A DNA stretch of 64,000 nucleotides, taken from NCBI GenBank assembly GCA_949987565.1, contig OX465113.1, forward strand, positions 3,657,460-3,721,459, given 5' to 3'. The stretch is from Luidia sarsii. Its lineage: Eukaryota > Echinodermata > Asteroidea > Paxillosida > Luidiidae. Numbering within the stretch: the stretch's first letter is position 1; every line of letters begins with the position of its first letter. A model generated the notes under the pieces. The model was not told where the DNA came from. It ran no database searches and saw only the letters and a program-made list of their open reading frames with translations. The translations under genes and the position numbers were made by a program. This document shows positions 1 through 39,900 of the stretch, in pieces.

Positions 1-100
1 AGGAGGCAAGGGGGCAAGGGTGAGGCAAGGAGGCAAGGAGGAGGCAAGGAGGAGGCAAGGAGGAGGCAAGGAGGAGGCAAGGAGGAGGCAAGGATGAGGA
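1..100. repeat. GAGGCAAGGAG tandem repeat
   Basis: About nine units of 9-12 bp in the AGL intron at the left edge; bases 100-333 are A/G-rich intron with nothing recognisable. Confidence 0.8.
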
Positions 101-333
101 CGGGAGGACACCAACAACTCCTCAGTGAGGACAGATGGCAAGAAGAAAAGATGATGACGAGAAGCAGGTTGAGGACAAGGATGAAGTCAGCAAAGAGGAT
201 GAGGACAAGGAAGACGATAACGACAAAAAGGACACAAAACTCCTCTAAAGAATATTCACACAAAGTTATCCACTGGATTTGATTAGCACTGAAAACAAAC
301 CTGACAGACAAAAACCTAAAAACCACTACTTAC

Positions 334-27012
<26,679 letters not shown>

Positions 27013-29452
27013 TGCTTGGGGATTTCAGAAACCTTTGGGGCAAATTGGAATGGAGGCAATCTGAAAGTAAAACGAAGAACTTTGAGGAAAAACAAACCCC
27101 GAAATATCCATGATCACAGGGGGGTGTTGGTCTGTCAATTTGTCAAACAAGGTCACCAAACTTCCCAATCAACTGTACTTTTGAGCCTGCTTCTAATTCG
27201 TTGTTTGTAGATTTCGCCAGTTTTCACATAATTTCAAAATCAACCTCTGTGTGCTTCTCAGGTCTGGAATACACAACTGTGACTGTCTTCAAATGGATGG
27301 GGTCGAACTGGAATAACTTTTCTAGGCTGAAATTTCTAGCGAACTTCCCTTAGGCCTTTATAACATAGTTCTATTTGCGACAGATAAACATACCTCGGAA
27401 ATTCCTCCCTTCGGAAACCTAAATGGGGTACCAAAAAAGTACCCCACAAGGAGCTGTCCCATTGTTCTGAGTACCCACCCATTGTTCCAGTACCCCACAA
27501 CCCACCTTATGTGCGCCCACACCCCCCCCCCTCCCTCTTAACACACACATACCACCTTTCTCATTTGGTCAACTTTTGCAGTTTTGCCTTTCATTTTCTT
27601 GGTCTATTGAATCTCTTTTAAGGAATGTATCCATCTACACTGTACATGTAGGCTTTCCGTTGAGGACATACATGTACTGTACTTAGCACACAATATTGTA
27701 TGTCTTGGGATAAGAATTGCTCCCCCATGCCTCTTTAGTATGGTTACTTTGGCTGTGCCAAAACCAGCCCAACTGACTGTTTCTAGGAACATAGATTTGC
27801 TTGATTTCAGAGCAAAGCTTGGCCCAGCCCTACAAAATGCTGCAATCCACAGCCTGTTGGGGTTTAACCAATATGCATCATGAAATGATGAAGCACAAAG
27901 GAAAGGGAGAGCTTTTTAATAAGGTGGCCATCTTCTCTGCCATTTTACTCCACAACTTCCCTCAGTGCATTGTCAACTTCTCCCCAAATTTATCACACAC
28001 AGGGGACAATATCAGCTTAGCAGGTGGGTTTGGATGCCACAGTTGAAACAGTATCCAGTTCTCTTTGATGATAATAAAGTGTGGGTTTCCTGGATTCCAA
28101 GTTCCTGTACAAGCCAGGAATTCATTCCCACCGCAATCATTTCCTCTAAAGAGAGTCTAAACCCTGCCCGCTGTCACCAACCACATAATAACCAGCTCAC
28201 TGAGACTGACAGAGAAGAAGAAATCAATCGACACACTGTGGGGAGGATTTGTTTGGAGTTATGACTTCCTTGTATTTACAGGGGCTGATGTATGTCAATC
28301 CTAGTAGAGCCTGATGCTAGGGCCACATGAACTTACATGTACCTACACACTGTATGTACAGTATCAGGCTATTGCAGGGCTCGACCTTAGCACTGGCCCG
28401 GCGGTCATTGTCTAGTAAAAACAACCGCAGGCTAGTAAATGACCCACTTTGCTAGCCCGGTGGACTAGTAAAAAGTAGACAGCAGTGTGGTGGCAAAAAA
28501 AACCGATGTGGGTGGGGATGAGAAAGTAGAAAATAATCATTTGTTTTACTTGACCTAATAACCTTGTGTTAAATTCAATATTGATTTAATTACATATAGG
28601 TTATACATGTACTTGGTTAAAAAAAAATTCAGCGCGAGGCTTGTATTGCTTTCTTGTAGTGGGAAAGTGAACTACAGATTTTAGTACCCTGTAGTAACAT
28701 TAGACCTGTGCAATCAATAGTGCTTCAATGGTTACATAAATTATATGAACCATAACCAGTTTGACAATGGAGACAGGGCAGGCAACTACTGGGATATGGA
28801 GGCTACTGGTAAATCCCAGACAACTAGTTTACAGTAATGGTACACTGTAAATGCCCTTGTAAAATTCGAAGGCAGATTGTACATGTACATGTACCCTCAT
28901 AAAGACCATACAGGTATGAATGTACAAATGTACATGTGTACGTAGGTATTTCTCATACCAGTCTGGTTCAGATAATACACATGTGTACAATGTACAGGTA
29001 TCTGATTTTACTGCCACGTGTACACTACATGTACATGTACGTGTAGATCGGTGGATAGTGAAGAATGAGTTATATATGTTATTCTATTTAAAGATCTGTA
29101 TGGTACATAAAGTACACGTATACAGATGTTCATGTGGCTACAGTGCACTATTAGATCTATGAAGATGTATCATGTACACATATACACTACAGTGTGAAAT
29201 TTGGCTACTGGGCTCTCTTTGTGGCTGAAAAAAAAAAATCAAATCTTTTGTTGCTCTCTGATATTAGACATGACCACACAGAAATTTAACATCTGGGGAA
29301 CGAGTAGGCCTAATGTAGCCATAATCAGTTTTTTTGGACACAATTTTGATAATAATTTGTTGTAAAAGAGTGTTACAGTAAATATATCAAACTTATTCCA
29401 AATGGAGAATCAAAGCTACAGTTACTGCACATACATACATGTATGCTACATG

Positions 29453-29496
29453 TACATGTACACTCCTCGTATTGCAATACGAGGAGTGTACATGTA
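29453..29496. repeat. Perfect 44 bp palindrome
   Basis: TACATGTACACTCCTCGTATT followed immediately by its exact reverse complement around TTGCAA; no loop. Confidence 0.9.
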
Positions 29497-29705
29497 TGTA
29501 GTCAACTTGATACTCCATGGATAAACCCTGTGAATGTGAACAATGGCAGAGGTCATCATGTGCTGTGTGGCAAAAACGTTCCACACACAGACACCAAGCA
29601 TGATTACTGCAGACGGTGCATAGCCGACCCAAACATCCAACTAGAGCACGTGTGCACGAAACCCAGTCTCGGTCCAGTCAGAGTTTGCTTTGCCTTTTTT
29701 CAAAA

Positions 29706-29892
29706 CGCAGTGACTGTTGTTACGGCAGTCGTCTGTGTGGCTCCCTGACTTGATTGTATTTCGTCAGCATTGTAGGCTGGTTGAACCAGTCTATTACTTA
29801 GCTGATATTCAGGCTCCAAGAGCAAAACATCCTGACAAATACTGTTAAGTCAGGGAACCACACGGATGACTGCCATAACAACAGCCACTGCA
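29706..29892. mobile_element. Foldback MITE, 9-bp TSD, copy 1
   Basis: 187 bp with ~45 bp inverted ends (CGCAGTGACTGTTGTTACGG / ...ACAACAGCCACTGC) flanked by TTTTCAAAA at 29697-29705 and 29893-29901. A 9-bp duplication is typical of Mutator-like elements. Confidence 0.8.
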
Positions 29893-31354
29893 TTTTCAAA
29901 AACCCTTATAAATACATAGTACATGTACATGTACAGTACATAATATCGAACTTCACTTACGTGTTGTACGTGACTACATGTATAATATACATGTACATGT
30001 ACATGTATGTGTACCATAGAGATTATAAATAATCTTTACTAGAGGGGACTCTCCCATTCTTTTACGTTAGTCGTTTTGAACAGCGTGCGAACGCAGCGGC
30101 GCTGTTCGATTTATTCGACGCGCAAGTGTTATATAAAGCGCTCACGCTCTACGCAGTCCAGTTCATACGTGCAGGATTATTGAGGGCGTCTCATACGTAC
30201 GTGCACGTATGCATCTGCGTCTGCAAGATTCTTAACATGCTCGAGTGCTCCTTTCAGCGTCTCAAGCTTGTTGTCCCCTCTACTAGTCTTTTTTTATAAT
30301 CTCTATGATGTGTACATGTATGTAGTACATTATATTCTGCCTTTGATAAAGGGCCTGCCCAGTTCGAAACGTCAGGCCCTCTTGCCTAGCTTCATGTATT
30401 GATGTTAACTGTCTTGTGGTCAAAGTAGGCCTACATGTAGTGTGCAAGCTTACAAATGAAGTACATATATATGTACATCTAGGTTGTTGGAATGTTGAAA
30501 AATGGCTAAGAAATGCTTGACTCCGAGACCTTTGGTTTTGCATATAATACCATACCGGTAAGTGGTCTTACCATATGACTGAGCTATCCAGCATTTACTG
30601 TATACATGACCATGGTGGCCTTCCCAAATAGTCAACTAGTCTTTGCCGGGGTGGGGGCTCCAGTCAGAAGCATTCAACCATTAACTGCCGAATATCTCTA
30701 GGGATCAGGCTCCCGCTTCCATTCAAATGCAAATTAAATTAAAAAATTGGGGGGGGGGGGTAAACCTGGTTACAGCAGCTCCTGTATCACACATAGTGGA
30801 TGTAGCTTTTTCCATTCAAGTCAAAACAAAATGAAGGATAAACTGACTGGGATTTTGAAACTATTTTAAAAAGTGGAAAAGAAACCTACAGGGTAGGAAG
30901 TGGATGCAGCTATTGTTTTAAAGTTCCCAGTCAGTTTTTCCTTGATGAGGTTGGTGTGTTGTCCGTGGTACAGTGGATGGAACTCTTTCTCTCTGTAGTT
31001 GTCTTGTCTGATAGTCAAGCATCAAAATCCTTTAAAACTAATAAAAGGGAGTGTAGTTTACTAAATGTGTTAGGGCTACATTTATTGTAGAATGGTGAAG
31101 CTCTGGTGGGTATGTTTTACAATTACAAGTACAACATGCATAAACTTTTAGTTTTGGATTGCTGAGCTATTTGGACATGGGTAGTTTAGGTCACAATTTC
31201 CTGAAATCCTCAATGCTTACTGAAAATGATATCATTATCATTTTACAGGCAGGCCTAAGCTAAGTGTACATTGTACAGTATGTGATGCACTTAATGAATA
31301 ATCATATCAGTCTTAATCATAACAATCAACATGGTATTTGCTACATACTATAAT

Positions 31355-31545
31355 TATATTACTAGTACTAGTTCTAGTAGTAGTATTACATACTACTACA
31401 AAGTAGAAGTAGAAGTACTAGTAGTAGTAGTACTAGTACTTGTAGTAGTAGTAGTAGTACTAGTAGTAAAACTAGGTACCACTACATACTATTACTAGTA
31501 CTACTAAATAGTAATACTAGTACTGAGTACTAGACACGTAAACAT
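31355..31545. repeat. ACTAGT/AGTAGT microsatellite
   Basis: Interspersed ACTAGT, AGTAGT and TACTACT trinucleotide-like repeats; similar short tracts at 31895-31935, 32035-32065 and 34230-34360. Confidence 0.8.
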
Positions 31546-32430
31546 GGCCTAGATTGTCGGTCCCCTCTGATACTGGGACCTCTATGCTGGGACCGACGAT
31601 CTGGACCCTGTTTACACTCAGGTCTAGTCTCTAGACATGCTAGAGAACAGCACATCATCCCCATGACCAATGCAATATATCACTCAGGCCTGAGACTGAG
31701 ACTATAAAATAATATTAACACAGTACTGTAGCCTGCATGTAATTTGTAGCTACTCCTCCTAGCAGTCCTAGTCCTAGGACAACGTTACGTACGTAAGGAA
31801 TGGTGTGGAATTACCAAATGGTAGTCCCCATTAAAACAAGATTAGAAATACCCTCTCTAGTGCTCTACACCATGCAAATACTATTACTTATATCAGTATT
31901 ACTAGCAGTAGCACTAGCAGTAGCAGTAGCAGTGCTAGCACAGTGTCATCCATGATTCTACGCTAGTATTTTACTGTTTTCTCTTCTTCTTTGAGTTTGA
32001 CAAGTCTAAGCATCCTTGCTCTTATCTTAGTCTTACTACTAGTACTACTACTACTATTAATACTAGTCTATGGTCCATGATTGTTAGTACATGTACATGT
32101 ATTTTAAGTCAAATGTCTTAAAGTAGACGTAAAGTAAAGCAGGATTAAGCTGACGTACATAGCCTGTGACTGCGAGTCGTGCATAGTTACGATACTTCCG
32201 GGGTATCTGACGTCAAGAGCACCCACGATCGAGAGCAGCGATCGAGAGAGATTGCAATGTTCGATACATTAGAACATTCCATTTCCAAGCACCGAACCAT
32301 GGAGGGAATTAGTCCTCCATCAAGCACCGATCTAACGAGTAACGGGGAGAGGGGAAGACATTGACCGCTTGTAACTTGATACACTTGAACCTGAACTGAA
32401 GCCTAGTGAAGGTATTTCATTTATTTTTAC

Positions 32431-32628
32431 CTTGGAGTTGGAGCTGCTGAAAATGGCTTGGCCGGAGGTAACTTCAGCTCTTGCGCCCTGAATCTCAGCT
32501 AGCCCATGAAAGTCGATGTTACGGGCTCTCCTAAAATCTGCAGATACGGGTCGACGGTCCCCAGGCTGCTCGGTGGAAATAACCGGTACCGTGCTGGGAT
32601 GGGAGCTTTCGGTACTGGATATTTTCAT
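32431..32628 (-). CDS. AGL: Possible 5' leader or alternative N-terminal exon of AGL
   Basis: An open frame starts at ATG 32628 and runs 66 codons (ending SSSNSK) to a GT donor (AAG|GTAAAA) at 32430. Joined in phase 0 to an acceptor at 27004 it would continue straight into the conserved IRQLTL segment of AGL, but that acceptor lacks a good pyrimidine tract. With the alternative acceptor just upstream of the ATG at 27012 this exon would be out of frame and would act as 5' leader with an upstream ORF. The sequence is Ser/Pro-rich and I recognise no domain. It lies 1.4 kb from the divergent SKP2 start, in the expected position of the AGL promoter-proximal exon. Transcript data would decide. Confidence 0.4.
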
Positions 32629-33310
32629 AAATAATGGGGGTGCACTGTGCACCTGCTGAGTGCAAGCTGCACGTAAGCATTCGCCCGTTGGGATACAATA
32701 GAGCACCGCCGAAGAGAATATATCCTAATACAGGTATAAATTTACATAAACGATTCCATAATAAAACGCTCCTGAAATACTTTATATCCTGATCGGATGA
32801 CTGTCTTGATCAAGGAAATTTTTATTGGACACACCCCCACGACGAGCCAATCAGAAATCCCGGATTTTCTGTCAACGTATAGTCACGACTGCGGCTGCGC
32901 TTGACCTTTTAGGCTACGACTTGATTTAACGCACGGGTGAAGGGGAAATGGCCGCAGCCATTTGGGCTTGCAGCAGGGTTCATTATGGTACTGGTAGCAT
33001 AATTTGGACACGGACGTACATGTATATACTTTTTTATATACGTCCGTGAATTTGGACCGTCGGGACCGCCCCCGGCGCTTATGAATAATTAATTAGCCCT
33101 TTACAGCGTGCTACCCACATTTTACATTAGGTACCGGTACTGATGGAAGGATCGTCGTGTCACAAGAGGGTGCCCTTCAAGATACTCAAACACTCGGGAA
33201 CTCGGACAAAGTAATACATGTTAAGGAAAAACTGACTGGGTCCATTAGAAGTTAGAACAATCTTGAAAAAAAATGCCTGACTTGTCGCTCCTAGCTTTGT
33301 TAGAATTTTA

Positions 33311-33461
33311 ATCCGCAAACACACGTACGCACCGCACCCACACAGACCGGTCTTGTTGCGGCTCAGTTCAACGCGTACGTGTGTGCGGATCTCTGTATGA
33401 GCGCGTATGCCGCGTGTGTTGACCGGTCTGTGTGGGTGCGTACGTACGTGTGTTTGCGGAT
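33311..33461. repeat. 151 bp hairpin element between AGL and SKP2
   Basis: Ends ATCCGCAAACACACGTACG and its complement, with inner GACCGGTC blocks; ~40 bp arms, CpG-rich. Confidence 0.65.
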
Positions 33462-33942
33462 CATTCGGGGAAACGTATTCATTGCGCCCTCGCGCGTCGG
33501 GCGTTAGAGTATCTCAACCAACAACGTCTTGAACCAAGACTATATGGAACGCCGGTCTATGGTTGAACTTGTGACTGTTTCATGTTGAGCCGAGCCTTTC
33601 GTGGCACTGTTTATGATAGGTTAACGGGACGTTTTTGTGCCCGTAAAAGGGTATGGTCGATGGAATAGTTTATTATGATTATGTGTATATATGTATTATG
33701 CACATACCATTTCCATCTTTGGGATGGTTTTAACGATTACCCATTGAAAACCTGTGGCCTGAACCAAGAAATCACGAATTAGTTGAATTTTTTTACATAA
33801 AACAGCCGTACACTTCCTCTCAGGCCGGACAACTTCCGGGATTCCGAGGCCTCCGATTGGCTACTAGAACCGATTTGCCGCCAAGTGTAAAAACAACACT
33901 GCAACGACGAGGGAGAGAATCGCGGTCCCAAAACTCCCCCAA

Positions 33943-33963
33943 ATGTCGGGAATGCCAGCCTGA
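33943..33963 (+). promoter_or_regulatory. Short upstream ORF ahead of SKP2
   Basis: ATG TCG GGA ATG CCA GCC TGA: a six-codon ORF ending 30 bases before the inferred SKP2 start in the presumed 5' leader. It could lower translation of the main ORF if transcribed. Confidence 0.4.
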
Positions 33964-33993
33964 GTTGACTTGAAACAGCAGCAGACCGATAGG

Positions 33994-33998
33994 ATGAT
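33994..33998 (+). CDS. SKP2: SKP2 exon 1: five coding bases (inferred)
   Basis: ATGAT followed by a consensus donor GTGAGT. Two leftover bases plus the first T of exon 2 make Ile, giving MILRKTRSR, which resembles the human MHRKHLQ start. This is the only nearby ATG-donor combination I found that restores frame and makes the whole CDS a multiple of three. Confidence 0.6.
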
Positions 33999-36900
33999 GT
34001 GAGTGTGTTATTTGTGTTCTTTTCTCCTTTTCCCCCGCAAGACATAGCTAGTTTTTCCGCAAGATCTTGTCAGCCTAGTGCTCAATTCTCTAGTCTTATT
34101 GAAGCCGTGAAGGTTTGTCGATTGTCCACACAGTACATCATGCATGATTTGATAGGCTGATATTGATAATGATTACTGATTGATACATGCTGATTGATAC
34201 TTCGGCAAGATCGGGTACTCACTGCACTGGTACTACTACTACTACTTACTAGTACTACTACAGTACTACTACTAGTACTACTACTAGTACAGTAGTAGTA
34301 GTACTAGTACTTACTACTACTACTAGTACTACTACTAGTACTAGTACTAGAAGTAGAATACTACTTAGTGTAGTACTGTCGAGCGCAAACCTGGGATCTT
34401 GCGCATACCTCGAATTGACGCAGTGAGCGCCAACTTCGCGGACCAACTCGAGTTTGTGTGCGCATGCTGCCTTTAATCTTTATTATTATTAATAATATTA
34501 ATACTATACTATAGTATTAGTAATACTTAAATAGGAGTTAGGTTTGCACCGGCTACCTCATGCGCAAACTTGGCTCCTGCCCGAAGAAAACGCAAACATT
34601 TCTTCCTTTCCCCCCCCCCCCTGTTTTTACTGTAATATTAGTTATTACTATACACAAAAGTATACTACTATTACTAATACTACTAGTCTGACTCTTATTT
34701 TATTTGTTCAAAAATCCTTGTGTCGACCATGGAGGTAGAGGGAGGGTGTCGACTTACTCTCATTATACCTCAATCGGCTCAAATTATTCTTATACTAGTT
34801 AAATAATGAGCGAAGAAACACAAGACGTGTCCGGAATCTGGGCCACAGGGCAACGATATCCACGGCTTGAGTGAAGCACTCTATTAGTATTAATCAACAT
34901 GCTCTCACTTTTTAGGCAGCTTACAGACATATTGATTCTGTGGTGGTTCTTTTCAGAACCACCTACCGGTTTACTCTCAAAAGAGTATTTCTGCACGGTC
35001 TCACTCCAAAGTACTGATATCTCCATCATGAATAGCTTGGAATCTCAAACATTTTGATTCGGTGGGGTTTTTTTTTTACCAAGTCTGCGCAAGACAAGAT
35101 CTCGTGCTCCTCCCAGTCCCAGCCACTCCACTGTCCCACCAGCCAGCAAGAGCAGCGACCCCAAGCCCAAATGGAAACCCAGACCCGGTGCCAAGGCCTG
35201 CCCCAGTCTTCCGCAACAGAAAGAGCAGCACCTATTGACCACACCGACCTTCACGTGGGACATCACAAAGAAGGACAAGCAGACTATTTACAATGAACTC
35301 GGCGTGACCGAGATGGCCGAGGTGGGGCTCGGTGCGGACAGGGGACCGGGCGAGACCGCCGCAGTGAACGGGCAGAGGATGAAGAGACCGAGCTGGGTGA
35401 GTGACGCTGGTAGAGCTGCTTCACTGGTACCCATCCTTATGCCAATCCATGCAATCTCACTGGTGCCCATTGTGCTATTCCATTGGCACACATTGCAATA
35501 TCACTGGTGCCAATTGTGCTATTCCATTGTCACACACTGCAATCTCACTGGTGCCCATTGTGCTATTCCATTGGCACACATTGCAATCTCACTGGTGCCC
35601 ATTGTGCTATTCCATTGCCACACACTGCAATCTCACTGGTGCCCATTGTGCTATTCCATTGTCACACACTGCAATCTCACTGGTGCCCATTGTGCTATTA
35701 CATTGGCACACATTGCAATCTCACTGGTGCCCATTGTGCTATTCCATTGACACACTGATACCTAGCTGGCATTAACTGCTGCATTTCAATAACCTGTATT
35801 ACCACTTGGTAACCCCTAATGTACAGACAGTCCCCTTGATCATTCCCACCATTGTAACACTAAACCAAAATAAATGGTTTTTCAGCACTCTAAAACTCCT
35901 TTCCAGGTATCGGGAGCTAGAGCTGAGAGCAAAAGTCATCTTGTGTCACCTGACCAGTTCAAACCCAACCAGGAGCATATCCACAACGGCCAAGCATGCA
36001 GCTGCAAGAAACAGTTGGTACTGGATCGCCCCAACGGTACGTCACCACTGTCCCATCCTGATGGTGTGTTAAAAAAGCTGTGCTAGTCTAAACTGGTTTA
36101 GAATAACAACCTACTGGCACCCTTTCCAGTGCCCATGACTGTCTGAGGTGTGAGCCTAATGGGCACTCGGATTTTAAACCCAATTGTTAATCCCAATTGT
36201 AACTCACAATGTACATGTAGCTGAACCAAAACAAATGTCATTGAACAACATGGGTATTGTAGAGAAGAAAAATAGCAAAACGCTTTTGAAGAGGGGTTAC
36301 AAATAGGTCAAGTGATATCTGTGCTCTCCCACTTTCCCACGCTGCAGGCCCCTTTGACAGCTTGTCGGACGAGGTCGTCATGGGGATATTCCGGTGGTTG
36401 CCGTTGACGATGCTAGGCCGCTGTGCCAGCGTGTGCAAACACTGGAATCACTTGGTGTAAGTGGAGCCGCCGCATATCTTCTGCCAACAAAAACCAACAA
36501 CCTGGCAGCATTCAGTTGACTGGAAATTCTGGAGAAAAAATGGGGGAGGCTTTAAAACTATCAGTTTCATGCTGTACAGGTCCAGGAAGTAGTGAGTAAC
36601 ATTTCTAAGAAAAGGTGCATGCGGAAAAACAATGGTGTGCTATATGGAAATGAGGCTATAGCTGTATTGATCCACAAATTGAATATCATTCATTGATCAT
36701 CGGGTTGATAAATTCATAGGACAAAAGAATTGAATAATAAGAGGAGAAGATTACAATGCATATATAAAGTAAATACAACCAATGAAAATGTCTGTAATGA
36801 AACGCTACACCACCATGCAAGCCTTTCAAGTCTGTCTGTTCCTTCTCCGCCAGCTTCGATGACACGTTGTGGAGATATGTCGACGTCTCTGGCAAGATCT

Positions 36901-39900
36901 TTGGGCCCGGAATGCTGGGCAGGCTGCTACAGCGGGGCACAGTGGCAGCCAAGCTCTCGCGGTCATCTTTCCAAGGGGCTGTGTTTGACAACAAAGTGAT
37001 GAAGTGGTCATCGCGGACATGCAAAAAGTACGTTCCCCCGGCAAATAAAGGAAAAGTTCATCCCTACGAAACCCCACCCTACCCCCATTTTAGGGCCTCC
37101 AAAATTTACCTCATCTGTTCTTTGCTTTTGATTTAAAAGTTATTTTTTCGAAGACCCTCTGTGTCTGTTACCTCCTGAACATTCAAAATACCATGATTTT
37201 CTGTTTTGTATTCACAGGAAGGAGATATCCTCCCTCCATGTTCATTCTGTATGTTATCATTGACCTTGGTTCACTGCCAACTGACCTTCATGCCCTCAAT
37301 AATCAAGTACTTTTACATTCAGTGGCCAGAACAGCCCTGGCCAATAATGTATCAATTTCAAGATTTCCCAGAGGTGTTAGTTACAGTATGGAAACTGTGA
37401 ACAGAACATATCTCGGGATATACACTGCCATGCCCCCTTGTCCCGCCATATCAATAGTGGCAGTGTACTGGATACCTTGCCCCAAAGGCATGGCCATAAC
37501 CAAAGCCATAGCCAAAGCCGTTGTTAAAGCTGTTGCTATGGACAAAGCAGCAGCAAAAACTACAGCCAAAGCTGTAGCCCTAACCGAATCCAAAGCCATA
37601 GTCATAGTCTGGATCCATACACAAATCCAAAATCATTGACAAAGTTGGAGCCATAGCCAAAGTCATGACCTTAGCCATTTAGTGGTCGATTTCATGAAAC
37701 TCATTGTGACTAACGATCAATCGCAAGGTGATGGGAGATGCACAGAAACCATATGTCCTATGAAAAGCTACGGATGGGTTTTCTATTTTAAGTTGAGTTA
37801 CAATGTATCGTAAGGCTTTGTGAAATCCACCCAAGGTCTGATGGCGAACCGTTTTATGCTGTGCACATCATCCTTCATTTTTAATTTTTTTTGAAGTGCC
37901 AAACAAGGGCCAGGGTTCACCCTAGAGGCCAAACCCACCCTCCAGCTCCGCTACCTGGACCTGACGGCCAGCGACGCATCACCGGGCCAGATCCTTGGCC
38001 TCCTGGCCCGCTGCCCGGCCGGCCAGCTGCAGAAGGTCAGCCTGGAGAGCTGCGCGCTGAGCGAGGGCACCCTTCAAATCCTCGCCGAGCAGAGTGAGAG
38101 CCTGGAGGAGCTGAACCTATGCATGGCCACGGGAATGAAGGGAGAGGCCCTGCCGGACTTGCTGGAACGCTGCACAAAGTAACATTGACAGCGTTGGATT
38201 CCATTTCAAGTCTTTCATCCTCCCAAGACTCAAGACTAGATTTGTGGCATTTGTTGTCTCCGAATACTTATCTATGTCTAAAAATTGAGTGGGCCCGACG
38301 TTTGAGAAAGGTCCTGCTAGGATCGAAACGTCAGGCCCACTAAATTTTAAGATTTGCATTTTGGTAATTTTAGTTTGCACCTTTTTTGGATACCGGTATC
38401 ACTTATCTATGTCACTACTTCTTTCTGACTGGACGTTCTGTCGGTATTCAGAGATCCAAATCCTGCACTAATTCAAACTGAGACTAAGACTATTTTCAGT
38501 GATAACTTGCTGTCATGATGCATACTATTTACTCAAGAATTTGTGTGGAGGTGTGGGGAGGGGTATATTAAGGTCTGCCATTACCTCAGAGATCTCAACA
38601 CTCGTTTTGTGTCATTTGGCCCCGATGGCCCATTGCATAGTTCTGATTTTGGAGGTCCCGGCGTGAAGTGGTTAAGGTTGACATCTCTCAATAGTCAAGA
38701 CTGGACTTTTGGGAACCTCATTGAACTGATCTGTGAAATCAAATCTTGATTCTCCACTCCTTGATATTCCTAGTGTCATTTCATTCTCTCTCTCTGCCAC
38801 AGGTTGAAATGCCTGAATCTCAGCTGGACCAACCTGTGCCGCAACGATCTGGCAAATGTGGTCAGGATCCTCCCGCCAAACATGGAGAAACTCAACTTGA
38901 GCGGCTTCCGGCAGCTACTCACCAACAACGGTAAGTAGGGGCAACATGACTCCACTCCCTCGGTGTCATTACACCAACCACCCACAGAATAGTCCTCGAA
39001 AAGTGTGTAGTAAAGAATCCAAAATTTAAAACAAAATGGACAAAATGGCGGCAATTTGTCGGACCTTAAAGCCCCTACACAACATTGGTAAGATCAAAAA
39101 ACAGAAGTGTTCACAGATTTACATGAAACTTATACAGTTTGAAGATGGTTATAGTAGAAACCTCTCACTGAAATATTTCTTCCTAAAATGATGTATTTTT
39201 GGGAGAAACGAGTAAAAGAAATAGTTTAAGTCTCACCGAGATCTAAACTATTTTTCGGAACAGTACGGCGTTGAATGCTGCATTTTCTCTAAACAAATGA
39301 AGCGGTTTTCCAGATTTTCTTGAGACTCGGTTGGCGGATTGAGCTGAAATTTTCACAGGTGTGCTATTTCATGCATATGTTGGATCAGACAACATATGGA
39401 TGCTATTCTTTGATCTCGACCAATGTTGTGTAGGGCTTTTAATCGCGCATTGTGATTGGCCAATTCGTCAAGGGGCGTGGCCAACTGGGTCGGTATATTC
39501 ACAACACCTGCAATCATTATTGTATTGTCCGACAGCAGTGTCTGAATTAAGGCCACTTTCTTTCGTATCATTTTGGGTCCGTTCAGATGTCATCCATCTT
39601 GCCTGCATGTGTCCGGAGATGAAGGAGTTGGACCTGAGCGATTCCACGTCCATTGGCTTCAGTGCCGTGGCGGCCATCATAGATCACATGAGCCAGCTCC
39701 AGCACATTGCTCTTAGTCGTTGCTACAACATTCCTCGTCTGGCTTTCCTGTGAGTACCCCCCTAACCAAGCGCCTCATTCCACCCAACCAAAACCTTTGA
39801 GAGCTTTGTGACATTGAATACACACAGCCAAAAATAGTCAAAAAATGTTGCTTGACAGTATAGATGTAATTCAATGAGGATTCTTGAGTTTTTGAGATTT

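Larger units (their letters stand above)
27013..32430. other. Region between AGL exon 1 and the leader exon
   Basis: 5.4 kb with ACATGT tracts, the 44 bp palindrome, the 9-bp-TSD MITE, a family-A variant (30335-30385), a partial SINE (30600-30680) and ACTAGT repeats. No gene seen. Confidence 0.6.
32629..33993. other. AGL-SKP2 divergent intergenic region
   Basis: 1.36 kb holding the presumed promoters of both genes. Contains the 33311-33461 hairpin and a smaller ACGGACGTA...TACGTCCGT hairpin at 33008-33052. No TATA box I would defend; no ORF of note. Confidence 0.6.

Noticed and set aside
94..282. 62-codon Arg/Lys/Thr-rich ORF at the left edge
   Set aside because: Low-complexity continuation of the GAGGCAAGG repeat on the strand opposite AGL; no homology seen.
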